From assembly GCA_934716995.1 (NCBI GenBank), contig CAKUYO010000078.1, positions 1-6,189 on the forward strand: DNA of 6,189 nt, given 5' to 3'. This DNA is from an uncultured Bacteroidales bacterium (lineage in GTDB: Bacteria > Bacteroidota > Bacteroidia > Bacteroidales > Paludibacteraceae). The notes under the pieces are model-generated. The model was not told the origin of the DNA, searched no databases, and saw nothing but the letters and a program-made list of their open reading frames with translations. Positions 1-5,625 of the stretch are shown here, in pieces. Position 1 is the stretch's first letter, and the number at the start of each line of letters is the position of its first letter. A program made the translations under genes and the position numbers.

Positions 1-52
1 CAAAGCTGGCCTACTACTTCTAATTACGGAACCAGGCACATTGATTTTAAAA

Positions 53-100
53 GCAGCGAGGCGATACTCTTCTCTTATAGGAAGAATATCGCCTCGTTGC
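53..100 (-). terminator. Hairpin overlapping the stop codon of the wbqC-like remnant (copy A)
   Basis: The outer arms 53-66 and 87-100 pair over 14 positions with one G-U (56/97). After one mismatch (67/86), TCTTC (68-72) pairs with GAAGA (81-85). The loop (73-80) contains the minus-strand stop codon at 75-77. This is the same hairpin as at 5493-5542 beside the intact gene, so it was inherited with the gene tail. A role as a rho-independent or 3'-end-protecting structure is inferred; copy A has no good T run on the minus-strand side. Confidence 0.6.
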
Positions 101-164
101 CTTCATTGAAAAGGAGGTCAAGGATGCTCATATTGGGCAGAAAACCGTGCTTCTGCTCGTAATA
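75..164 (-). pseudogene. 3' remnant of a WbqC-family gene
   Basis: The minus strand encodes about 29 residues ending in EGNEAIFFL and a stop. They align with the C-terminus of the WbqC-family protein at 5519-6189: 24 of the last 27 residues match by eye, including PNMSILDLLFNEGNEAIF. Nothing of the gene's 5' part is present. Beyond about 160-170 the sequence becomes the plus-strand ATPase remnant, so a recombination joint removed both genes' beginnings. A 6-nt in-frame deletion is visible near 160 relative to the intact copy. No start codon or promoter belongs to it, so I treat it as non-functional. It could be the displaced end of the gene at the right side of the window, or the relic of a duplicate. 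Confidence 0.8.
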
Positions 165-588
165 ACAGGACTTCAGAAATTTTCTGTAGATATGGGCCCG
201 CAAGCGTGCCAGCATCCCGAAATATCAGGTTTACAACAATGCCCTGCTAAGCGTTCTGAGCGGATTGTCGTTTAAGGAAGCCGTAACTGACAGCAAGCGA
301 TGGGGACAGTTTTTCGAATCAGCCATAGGAGCTTATATCATCAGCGAAGCCTTCGTCCATCGTTTCGAGGTATATTATTGGCGCGAAGGCAATGATGAGG
401 TAGATTTCGTTCTCAAGAAGAACCAAAAGATTGTAGCCATAGAGGTGAAGAGCAATGGCGAAACCAAGACAACCGACATGGAACGCTTCCACAAGCTCTT
501 CAATCCGCTAGCCACCATAGTTGTGGGCGAGAATGGCATTCAGCCTGAGCTGTTCCTCAGCATGGATCTCAGAAAGCTTTTCGGATAA
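165..588 (+). pseudogene. 3' remnant of a DUF4143-type AAA ATPase gene, frameshifted
   Basis: About 140 codons of the C-terminal part of an ATP-binding protein of the AAA_14/DUF4143 class remain. The reading begins near 165 with TGLQKFSVDM, then needs a -1 correction at the GGG at 194-196 to continue as ARKRASIPKYQVYNNALL and on to the stop at 586-588. Without the correction a TAG occurs at 187-189. The DUF4143 tail is clear: WGQFFESAIGAYI, YYWREGNDEVDFVL, and IAIEV-type strand then KS. The DEVDF and IEVK pair resembles a PD-(D/E)xK-like nuclease fold described for this family. The whole N-terminal ATPase domain (Walker A and B) is missing, cut at the joint with the wbqC remnant. An isolated start such as TTG at 265 would give only a fragment of 107 residues, with no promoter seen. 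Family assignment is from recognised motifs; cellular role of these ATPases is poorly known. Confidence 0.75.
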
Positions 589-596
589 AGAAACTA

Positions 597-637
597 AAAA
601 TGCCTGCTAGAGCAAATTTCTCTCTAGCAGGCATTAT
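597..637. terminator. Strong bidirectional intrinsic terminator
   Basis: TGCCTGCTAGAG (601-612) pairs perfectly with CTCTAGCAGGCA (622-633). Two A-T pairs extend the stem to 599-635 (14 bp) around a 9-nt loop. On the minus strand the stem is followed by TTTTT, so this is a canonical terminator for the leucine-rich-repeat gene, whose stop lies at 651-653. On the plus strand it follows the ATPase remnant by about 10 nt, with a weaker TTAT tail. Confidence 0.9.
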
Positions 638-650
638 CATATCGGGCTTA

Positions 651-3600
651 TTATTTTCTCACATACTTACGAACGGAACCATCGGATTTTTTCTCGATGA
701 TAATACCGTTACTAGTAGCTATGCAGCCATTAATACCATATGTTAAAGATTTAGAATCCTTACTAGTCAAGACATTCTTGATACCAGAAACTTCACTTTC
801 CTCTACATTGGTAAAATATTTCCAAATTGGAGCTGTCTTATACGCCTCCAAACTTTCCTTAGGAACAATCAGTTTACAATTGTCGTAGGTGTCTTCTGAG
901 AAATAGTCATGACCTTCCCTGCCAACAACTGGTGGAATTGACGACAGGATGGTAAATTTCTCAATGTAATGACAACAAACAAAGTCGAGCGGAATCTCTT
1001 TCACGGTTTTACCCAAAGTTACTTCCTTTAATCTGGAACCACTAAAGGCAAAGAAACCTGGACGACCTATATAAGCTATTTCCGCACTGCCAAACATACC
1101 CCAATTCATATCCAACTCGTTTTCTCCATCTTCAAGTATAACGCTCTTTATCGGAGTCTTGCTGAATGCACCATCGCCTTTGATTCGCATTACATTACTA
1201 GATATATTTATCTGCGTCAAACCAGTCTGGCTGAAAGCATAATCTCCAATGCTTTGAAGTTTTTCTGGAAAATCGACGGATGTTATTCCTATGCAACCTT
1301 CAAATGCGCTATCTGAGATGTATTCTAAACTTTCAGGGAAAGTAACATCCGTCAGTTTGCTCTGTCCCTTAAAAGCCTCTGAACAAACACAAATTATGCC
1401 CTCTGGTATTGCGACAGAAGCAGGAACTTCTCCCTTGTATTCATAGAGACTCTTTCCGATAATAACCATGCCATCTGGTTGTTTATCCAACCATGCAGTT
1501 GAATAGAAGGCTCTATTTCCAATAGAGTCAACAACTTCTGCAAAACTTATATCCGTAAGTTTTTTATTCATTAAGAAAGCACAATCGCCGATAGTGATGA
1601 ATTGGTGAGCATCTGTCTTTGACTGACATTTCTTAGCACTTGCAGGCGTTTTTACAGACGAGTATTGTACCCTTTCCAAGTCATGGCACCAAGCGAATGC
1701 ATATTTACCAATTCGCTTTAAAGACCTGGGTACGTACACTGTAGAAAGAGCCATACCTGCAAACTGGTAGTCATGTATCTCTGTCATATCTTCCGGAATA
1801 ATTATCTCATTCACTTGTTCTCCATTGATTCGCAAAATGCCCTGTCCGTCTATGGCAAACATTTCTTTCTTCAGATTGAACTTGATATTAAGCCACTCTT
1901 CTATTGTGCCATCATAATCTATCGCATTTGCCGTAGGAAAATCACCCTCACCTGTAACCTGCTTTAAATTTTTAGAGATTACAACATTATGGATTCCCTC
2001 CTCTTGGATCCAGCCGCTCACATAAAATCCATATTTGTCGATTTGCAGATTCTCTGCCTGTATCGTTACTTTATCAAGCAAACATCCAAGAAAAGCTCCT
2101 TCGCCAACACGTTTTACCCAAGAAGGAATCGTTACTGTTTTCAATCCTCTATACCCTGTAAAAGACCATGCGTTAACAGCATTTACATTAGCAGGTATCT
2201 CCAAGTCCGTAACAAGTCCTGCTCCTATATAGAATTTTTGAGCATGGGTAATCGGATTCGTATCGGTAGGATAACCAGTTCCCGCATCTTCAGGGCAATC
2301 ATGGTCTATTATCAGATAGTCAAAATTAATGCCTAACCATTCCTTAAGGCTACCAGAAAAAGTCAATTTTGTAAGATTAACCCCGCAAAAGGCTCCACCT
2401 CCCACATATTCCAAAGAGTTAGGGAGTACTAATTCTGTCATACTTTCACAATCATCAAAAGCATGTATTCCAATACTTTTCAAAGGAGTTGGCAGTGTCA
2501 AACTTTGTAAATTCGAGCAACCCTCAAAAGCATGATCTTCAATAGCCTCTACATTTCCGTTAAAATAAATCCTTTGCAATGCCTTGCAGTTTCGAAAAGC
2601 CGACTTAGGTATTACCTTCAGGTCGTGAGGAAGACTAATCTCCACAAGACTGGAACAACCGCGAAACATTTCCTCACCCAAAGATTCTAAATCATTGGGG
2701 AGGGACACCGATGAAAGAGAGGAACAATTTTCAAATACATTTCTTTCAAAAGAGGCATTCCCTTTTATGGTCAAAGAAGTCAAATCTTCACAATTCTCAA
2801 AAGCATTTTCCCCAACATTTTTCAATGAACTAGGCAAAACTATATTTGTCAATTTCGCACCACAAAATGCACTACTACCTATACTATCAAGAGTATTAGG
2901 AAGCTCTATGCTTTTAATACCAGAATCCTTAAACGCCCAATCTCGTATAGTCTTCAAATTGGGAAAAGACACAGTTTTTAGCGATGTAGTTCCATTAAAA
3001 GTTTCTCTTTCAATAATTGTTATACCATTGCCTTCTACTGTTTTCAACTTAGTTTTACCATCCAAAGATGGTAAATGTGTTATATTGTCACCAAGGTGCA
3101 AATTTACAAGATTTTGTAAGGAACTTAAGTAATCATTATTATCGTTAACAACACGACTTATTGTTAAATCGGTTACCGGCGTATCATCACTAATACCTAA
3201 GTATAACTTCTCCTTGCTTTCCTGTATTACTAGGTCTCCCAATACGCTACAATTTGATAATCCTAAATGTGAAACGGTACCTGGGACTACCAGTGTATAC
3301 AATGAAGGACATCCATAAAGCTTGACATCATCAGCAGTACTTGGAATATCCAAAGTCGAGATATAAGCATTTTCCAACTCAATGGACTTCAGTTGTGGAA
3401 GAACTATTTCTTGCGCATAGCATTTATTTATTTTCAAATCTTTGATAGGCGCATTTATCGTTATTTTTGTAAGTCCATAACTTTCTTCAAATGCATTCTC
3501 GTCAATCCCCACAACGTGATAGGTTACACTTGGTTCATAAGCATATTCTTTACACACTACCTCTTCAGGAATAACGATTTCACCAGAATAAGTTCCACCA

Positions 3601-3722
3601 GTTTCCGGTTTTGATACAATAGCGCCACCATCAGACTCCCGATAATACACGCCCTTATATTCAAAAGCGAATGAATTATAACAGCCAAGCAGAAGCAACA
3701 TTAGAATAAAAAAATGTTTCAT
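651..3722 (-). CDS. Secreted BspA-type leucine-rich-repeat protein (LRR_5), 1023 residues
   Basis: Predicted cell-surface or secreted repeat protein of the BspA/LRR_5 family. Members are linked to adhesion and host or matrix binding; the ligand here is unknown. Residues 1-19 form a signal peptide (MKHFFILMLLLLG core, likely cut after SFA). About 24 degenerate repeats of the pattern AFxxCxxLxxIxLPxxLxxIG follow, weak and irregular at 70-230 and regular at 240-450, 500-560 and 640-915. Two divergent modules with the EWLxIxF motif (about 458-500 and 605-640) interrupt the array, as is common in BspA proteins. Residues 945-972 (KLIVPKESLEAYK then IWKYF) are the usual closing module of these arrays. 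The last 45 residues end in SDGSVRKYVRK, which may be a reduced C-terminal sorting tail. The gene is more AT-rich than its neighbours. ATG at 3722 fits the signal peptide; no Shine-Dalgarno is seen. Transcription ends at 599-635. Confidence 0.92.
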   Translation of the reverse strand: MKHFFILMLLLLGCYNSFAFEYKGVYYRESDGGAIVSKPETGGTYSGEIVIPEEVVCKEYAYEPSVTYHVVGIDENAFEESYGLTKITINAPIKDLKINKCYAQEIVLPQLKSIELENAYISTLDIPSTADDVKLYGCPSLYTLVVPGTVSHLGLSNCSVLGDLVIQESKEKLYLGISDDTPVTDLTISRVVNDNNDYLSSLQNLVNLHLGDNITHLPSLDGKTKLKTVEGNGITIIERETFNGTTSLKTVSFPNLKTIRDWAFKDSGIKSIELPNTLDSIGSSAFCGAKLTNIVLPSSLKNVGENAFENCEDLTSLTIKGNASFERNVFENCSSLSSVSLPNDLESLGEEMFRGCSSLVEISLPHDLKVIPKSAFRNCKALQRIYFNGNVEAIEDHAFEGCSNLQSLTLPTPLKSIGIHAFDDCESMTELVLPNSLEYVGGGAFCGVNLTKLTFSGSLKEWLGINFDYLIIDHDCPEDAGTGYPTDTNPITHAQKFYIGAGLVTDLEIPANVNAVNAWSFTGYRGLKTVTIPSWVKRVGEGAFLGCLLDKVTIQAENLQIDKYGFYVSGWIQEEGIHNVVISKNLKQVTGEGDFPTANAIDYDGTIEEWLNIKFNLKKEMFAIDGQGILRINGEQVNEIIIPEDMTEIHDYQFAGMALSTVYVPRSLKRIGKYAFAWCHDLERVQYSSVKTPASAKKCQSKTDAHQFITIGDCAFLMNKKLTDISFAEVVDSIGNRAFYSTAWLDKQPDGMVIIGKSLYEYKGEVPASVAIPEGIICVCSEAFKGQSKLTDVTFPESLEYISDSAFEGCIGITSVDFPEKLQSIGDYAFSQTGLTQINISSNVMRIKGDGAFSKTPIKSVILEDGENELDMNWGMFGSAEIAYIGRPGFFAFSGSRLKEVTLGKTVKEIPLDFVCCHYIEKFTILSSIPPVVGREGHDYFSEDTYDNCKLIVPKESLEAYKTAPIWKYFTNVEESEVSGIKNVLTSKDSKSLTYGINGCIATSNGIIIEKKSDGSVRKYVRK

Positions 3723-3761
3723 AATTAGCTTTTTGAATTACCTAGCAACGTCCCCTTCACT

Positions 3762-3793
3762 AGAAATTAAATGATTATCCTTGCTCCGCCAAA
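3762..3793 (-). promoter_or_regulatory. Possible promoter of the LRR gene
   Basis: On the minus strand TTTG (3793-3790) is followed after 20 nt by TAATTTCT (3769-3762). This is an imperfect match to the Bacteroidetes -33 TTTG / -7 TAnnTTTG arrangement. It would start transcription about 35 nt upstream of the LRR start codon. The -33 box overlaps the T run that ends the upstream RNA, so readthrough from 4170 is an alternative source of the mRNA. Confidence 0.3.
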
Positions 3794-4170
3794 ACAAAAA
3801 AGCGTGGGAACCTTACCAGTTGTCCGTCCCACTCTTAGAGGCCTTCGCATTGCCCATCTTGTCGAAACGAACAACGTCGAAGCCCACGCCGATATGAATA
3901 TACTATCCCCTATACAGATATTTGACATCTCGCTATACGCAATATGCCATACCCATAGTAAGGAATGTGGATAAACACATCCCGAGAGCATCTACCGTTG
4001 CACTGTCTTTGACAAGATTTGGAGTTTGCGAAGTTCCTAAGAGTCAAGTTCAGAGCGTCTAGTAAACGCTTTTCCATTATGTCGCAAACACATACTGCCC
4101 ACACTAGTTGGACAGAATTACTTTCTGATAAGTAAAAACTGCCCTCTTATCGGTGCAAGCTTAAATGTGC
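3794..4170 (-). ncRNA. Candidate structured RNA of about 375 nt, family not recognised
   Basis: This stretch has no convincing protein gene, but looks like one transcription unit on the minus strand. A perfect -7 element (TATCTTTG, 4184-4177) predicts a start near 4170, and the unit ends in a stem followed by TTTTTTGTTTT (3801-3791). Hairpins in transcript order: 4127-4132 with 4146-4151 (6 bp). TCGCAAAC/GTTTGCGA, 4082-4089 with 4024-4031 (8 bp), enclosing AGCGT/ACGCT, 4054-4058 with 4066-4070. 3976-3983 with 3962-3969 (8 pairs, one G-U). TACTAT/ATAGTA, 3901-3906 with 3955-3960, enclosing 3916-3921 with 3925-3930. Last, GCGTGGG/CCCACGC, 3802-3808 with 3883-3889. It does not resemble tmRNA, RNase P RNA, SRP RNA or a tRNA to me. 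It could be a free regulatory RNA or a long leader of the LRR gene that starts 72 nt beyond it. Short ORFs inside it (64 and 74 codons) have no family features. Confidence 0.55.
3796..3832 (-). terminator. Terminator stem with T run at the end of the candidate RNA
   Basis: TCCCAC/GTGGGA (3827-3832 with 3804-3809) can form a hairpin immediately before GC and six Ts on the minus strand (3801-3796). The 3' arm is the same segment that can pair with 3883-3889, so two alternative folds compete for it. Either fold places a GC-rich stem directly against the T run. Confidence 0.6.
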
Positions 4171-4176
4171 TCAATG

Positions 4177-4184
4177 CAAAGATA
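4177..4184 (-). promoter_or_regulatory. -7 promoter element driving the candidate RNA
   Basis: The minus strand reads TATCTTTG followed by CA, an exact match to the Bacteroidetes sigma-ABfr -7 consensus TAnnTTTG. I see no TTTG at the normal -33 distance, so the upstream box is weak. Predicted start of transcription is about 4168-4172. Confidence 0.6.
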
Positions 4185-4198
4185 CACAAAAATCCGAA

Positions 4199-4276
4199 AT
4201 TTTACGCTTAAAATATGAATATTTTTTCCTTTTTCTACCTCATTTTTATTTTATCTGCATCATTTAAGCGTAAAAT
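4199..4276. repeat. 14-bp inverted repeat in the fic / RNA divergent region
   Basis: ATTTTACGCTTAAA (4199-4212) is the exact reverse complement of TTTAAGCGTAAAAT (4263-4276), separated by 50 AT-rich bases. The right arm lies across the loop and inner stem of the palindrome at 4251-4287, so the two cruciform or RNA folds exclude each other. It may be a pair of operator sites; no protein partner can be named. Confidence 0.7.
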
Positions 4277-4309
4277 GATGCAGATAATTTTGTTTTTAGG
4301 CAGATAATT
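4251..4309. promoter_or_regulatory. Palindrome plus direct repeat upstream of fic: candidate operator
   Basis: TTATCTGCATCATTT (4251-4265) and its exact reverse complement (4273-4287) form a 15-bp palindrome with a 7-base centre. The right arm continues as GCAGATAATT (4280-4289), which recurs as a direct repeat at 4300-4309, exactly 20 bp on, about two helical turns. The third copy ends 13 bp before the fic -7 box, so a bound protein would block RNA polymerase. The regulator is unknown; the Fic protein's own C-terminal winged helix is one candidate for autoregulation. There is no T run after the palindrome, so a terminator is less likely. Confidence 0.55.
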
Positions 4310-4322
4310 GGAATATTCTTTG

Positions 4323-4330
4323 TAAATTTG
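4323..4330 (+). promoter_or_regulatory. -7 promoter element of fic
   Basis: TAAATTTG matches TAnnTTTG exactly. The predicted start is near 4336, giving a leader of about 20 nt (ACAAATAAACAAAAGACT) that is A-rich and has no Shine-Dalgarno site, as usual in Bacteroidetes. No good -33 TTTG is seen at the expected distance. Confidence 0.55.
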
Positions 4331-4355
4331 CAGCAGAACAAATAAACAAAAGACT

Positions 4356-5402
4356 ATGCATCAATTCGACTACAAAAATACACCCGAGCAGCTGCTCACG
4401 CCATCCATCGTGAGACAGCTCGCTATCTTGCACGAATACAAGGGCAAGCAAGACCTTTACGTATCGGCAAAAGCCGACACCCTCTCAGCCTTGCTCAATA
4501 TCGCTAAGATACAGAGTACCCGCTCTTCCAACCGCATTGAGGGAATCTACACCTCAGATGAGCGCATCCATGCACTCGTCATGGAGAAAGCCGAGCCGCG
4601 AAGCCGCTCGGAAGAGGAGATTGCAGGCTACCGGGAAGTACTGACCACCATACACGAGAACTATGAGTACATTCCTATTCGCCCCAACAACATTCTCCAA
4701 CTGCACCGAGACCTCTATTCTTACGGCGGGAAGGAGATTGGAGGACGATTCAAGAACACCGACAACATCATCGCTGAGACCGACAGCGAAGGGAAGGAGC
4801 ACATCAGGTTCACTCCGATGCCAGCCTTCCAAACACCCGAAGCAATGGAAGACCTCTGCTGTGCATTCGACGAGGCAATAGATGAAGGCAAACATGATGC
4901 ACTCTTGCTTATTCCGATGTTCGTGCTCGACTTCCTCTCAATCCATCCTTTCAACGATGGCAATGGCAGGATGAGCCGTCTTCTTACCCTTCTTCTGCTT
5001 TATCGCAGCGGGTACATCGTGGGCAAATATATCAGCATCGAGATGCTCATAGAGAAATCGAAGGAGACCTACTACGATGCCCTGAAATCAAGTTCCATCG
5101 ATTGGCACGACAGCCAGAACTCTTATCTTCCATTCGTAAGCTACTATCTGGGGATATTCATCAAGGCTTACCAGGAATTTCAGGACAGGGTGGAACATCT
5201 GCACGGCAAAACGCTTTCGAAAGCTGAGCGCATCAAGGCCGTCTTCCACAAGAAGTTGGGAAAAATCACCAAGGCAGACATCGCCAACCTCTGCCCTGAC
5301 ATCAGCATCAGCACCATTGAGCGCACGCTCAAGGAAATGCTCGTTGCGGAGGAAATTGAGAAAGTGGGGAGCGGAAGAGGAACGGGATACGTTCTGAAAT
5401 AA
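4356..5402 (+). CDS. Fic/DOC-family protein (probable AMP transferase) with C-terminal winged helix
   Basis: Predicted cytoplasmic enzyme that transfers AMP (or another nucleotide or phosphate group) from a nucleotide donor to a protein target; target unknown. Residues 1-50 match the Fic_N helical region. The inhibitory motif SNRIEG (58-63), of the form (S/T)xxxE(G/N), precedes the core, making this a class II (N-terminally self-inhibited) Fic protein in which E62 should block ATP gamma-phosphate placement. The flap region is about 125-160 (GGRFKNTDN to RFTPMPA). The catalytic loop HPFNDGNGR (197-205) is complete: catalytic H197, acidic D201, and the GNGR anion-binding and arginine residues. 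Residues about 287-348 (ADIANLCPDISISTIERTL) form a winged helix like that of many Bacteroidetes Fic proteins, suggesting DNA binding. The 348-residue length is usual for this architecture. The ATG at 4356 follows the -7 box by 25 nt. The gene stands alone, with no separate antitoxin gene, which fits built-in inhibition. Confidence 0.93.
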   Translation: MHQFDYKNTPEQLLTPSIVRQLAILHEYKGKQDLYVSAKADTLSALLNIAKIQSTRSSNRIEGIYTSDERIHALVMEKAEPRSRSEEEIAGYREVLTTIHENYEYIPIRPNNILQLHRDLYSYGGKEIGGRFKNTDNIIAETDSEGKEHIRFTPMPAFQTPEAMEDLCCAFDEAIDEGKHDALLLIPMFVLDFLSIHPFNDGNGRMSRLLTLLLLYRSGYIVGKYISIEMLIEKSKETYYDALKSSSIDWHDSQNSYLPFVSYYLGIFIKAYQEFQDRVEHLHGKTLSKAERIKAVFHKKLGKITKADIANLCPDISISTIERTLKEMLVAEEIEKVGSGRGTGYVLK

Positions 5403-5434
5403 AGAAATGAACTGCCGAAGAAGTTTTGAATTGG

Positions 5435-5457
5435 GTTAACAGGTTAACAGTTAACAG
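5435..5457. repeat. Short tandem repeat GTTAACAG
   Basis: GTTAACAG occurs twice in tandem (5435-5442, 5443-5450), followed by a third partial unit TTAACAG (5451-5457). It sits about 30 nt after the fic stop codon, between convergent genes. Each unit contains the palindrome GTTAAC. Function is unknown; it may be a slippage-prone microsatellite. Confidence 0.75.
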
Positions 5458-5490
5458 CTCATTTTTGCATACTTCATGAGATTAGAATAA

Positions 5491-5625
5491 GAAATGAGGC
5501 GATACTCTACCTTATTATTTATAGGTAGAATATCGCCTCATTACCTTCATTAAAAAGGAGGTCTAGGATGCTCATATTGGGCTGAAAACCGTATTTTTGC
5601 TCGTAAACTTGATAATAACGCTTCG
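5491..5625. repeat. Copy B of a repeated wbqC 3' end (partner of 53-176)
   Basis: This segment covers the last 35 or so codons of the wbqC-family gene plus its downstream hairpin. It matches 53-176 in the same orientation, with scattered substitutions, a 6-nt deletion near 160 in copy A, and a different loop length (8 versus 10 nt). Both copies are therefore direct repeats about 5.44 kb apart, flanking the ATPase remnant, LRR gene, candidate RNA and fic. Confidence 0.8.
5493..5542 (-). terminator. Hairpin terminator overlapping the wbqC stop codon (copy B)
   Basis: AATGAGGCGATA (5493-5504) pairs perfectly with 5531-5542. After one mismatch (5505/5530), TCTACCT (5506-5512) pairs with AGGTAGA (5523-5529). 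The loop 5513-5522 contains the stop codon at 5519-5521. On the minus strand the stem is followed by TCTTATTCT, a modest U-rich tail, so it probably terminates the wbqC transcript. It could also serve the convergent fic transcript. Confidence 0.7.

Noticed and set aside
265..588. A complete small gene starting at TTG 265
   Set aside because: Homologous coding continues upstream of it to about 165 through a frameshift, so this is the tail of a larger broken gene.
697..3614. Plus-strand ORFs antisense to the LRR gene (up to 145 codons)
   Set aside because: They mirror the repeat codons of the real gene, have no signals of their own, and no recognisable domains.
3678..3722. Lipoprotein signal (LLGC, C14) in the LRR protein
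   Set aside because: The residue at -2 is Leu and the sequence after Cys lacks the usual Ser/Asp-rich tether; cleavage after SFA is a better fit, though the lipobox is not fully excluded.
3767..4104. Two minus-strand ORFs of 74 and 64 codons, and a plus-strand one of 67, in the region upstream of the LRR gene
   Set aside because: They overlap one another in different frames, have no leader or family motif, and lie across the stems of the candidate RNA, so structure explains the region better than coding.
4251..4287. Palindrome upstream of fic as a transcription terminator
   Set aside because: The stem is AT-rich with no following T run in the useful position, and it sits between divergent promoters.
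4554..4963. ORFs overlapping fic on both strands
   Set aside because: The Fic reading frame accounts for this region with complete motifs; the others are shadows.
4356..5402. Fic gene as the toxin of a two-gene toxin-antitoxin pair
   Set aside because: No small partner gene lies on either side, and the inhibitory motif is inside the protein itself.
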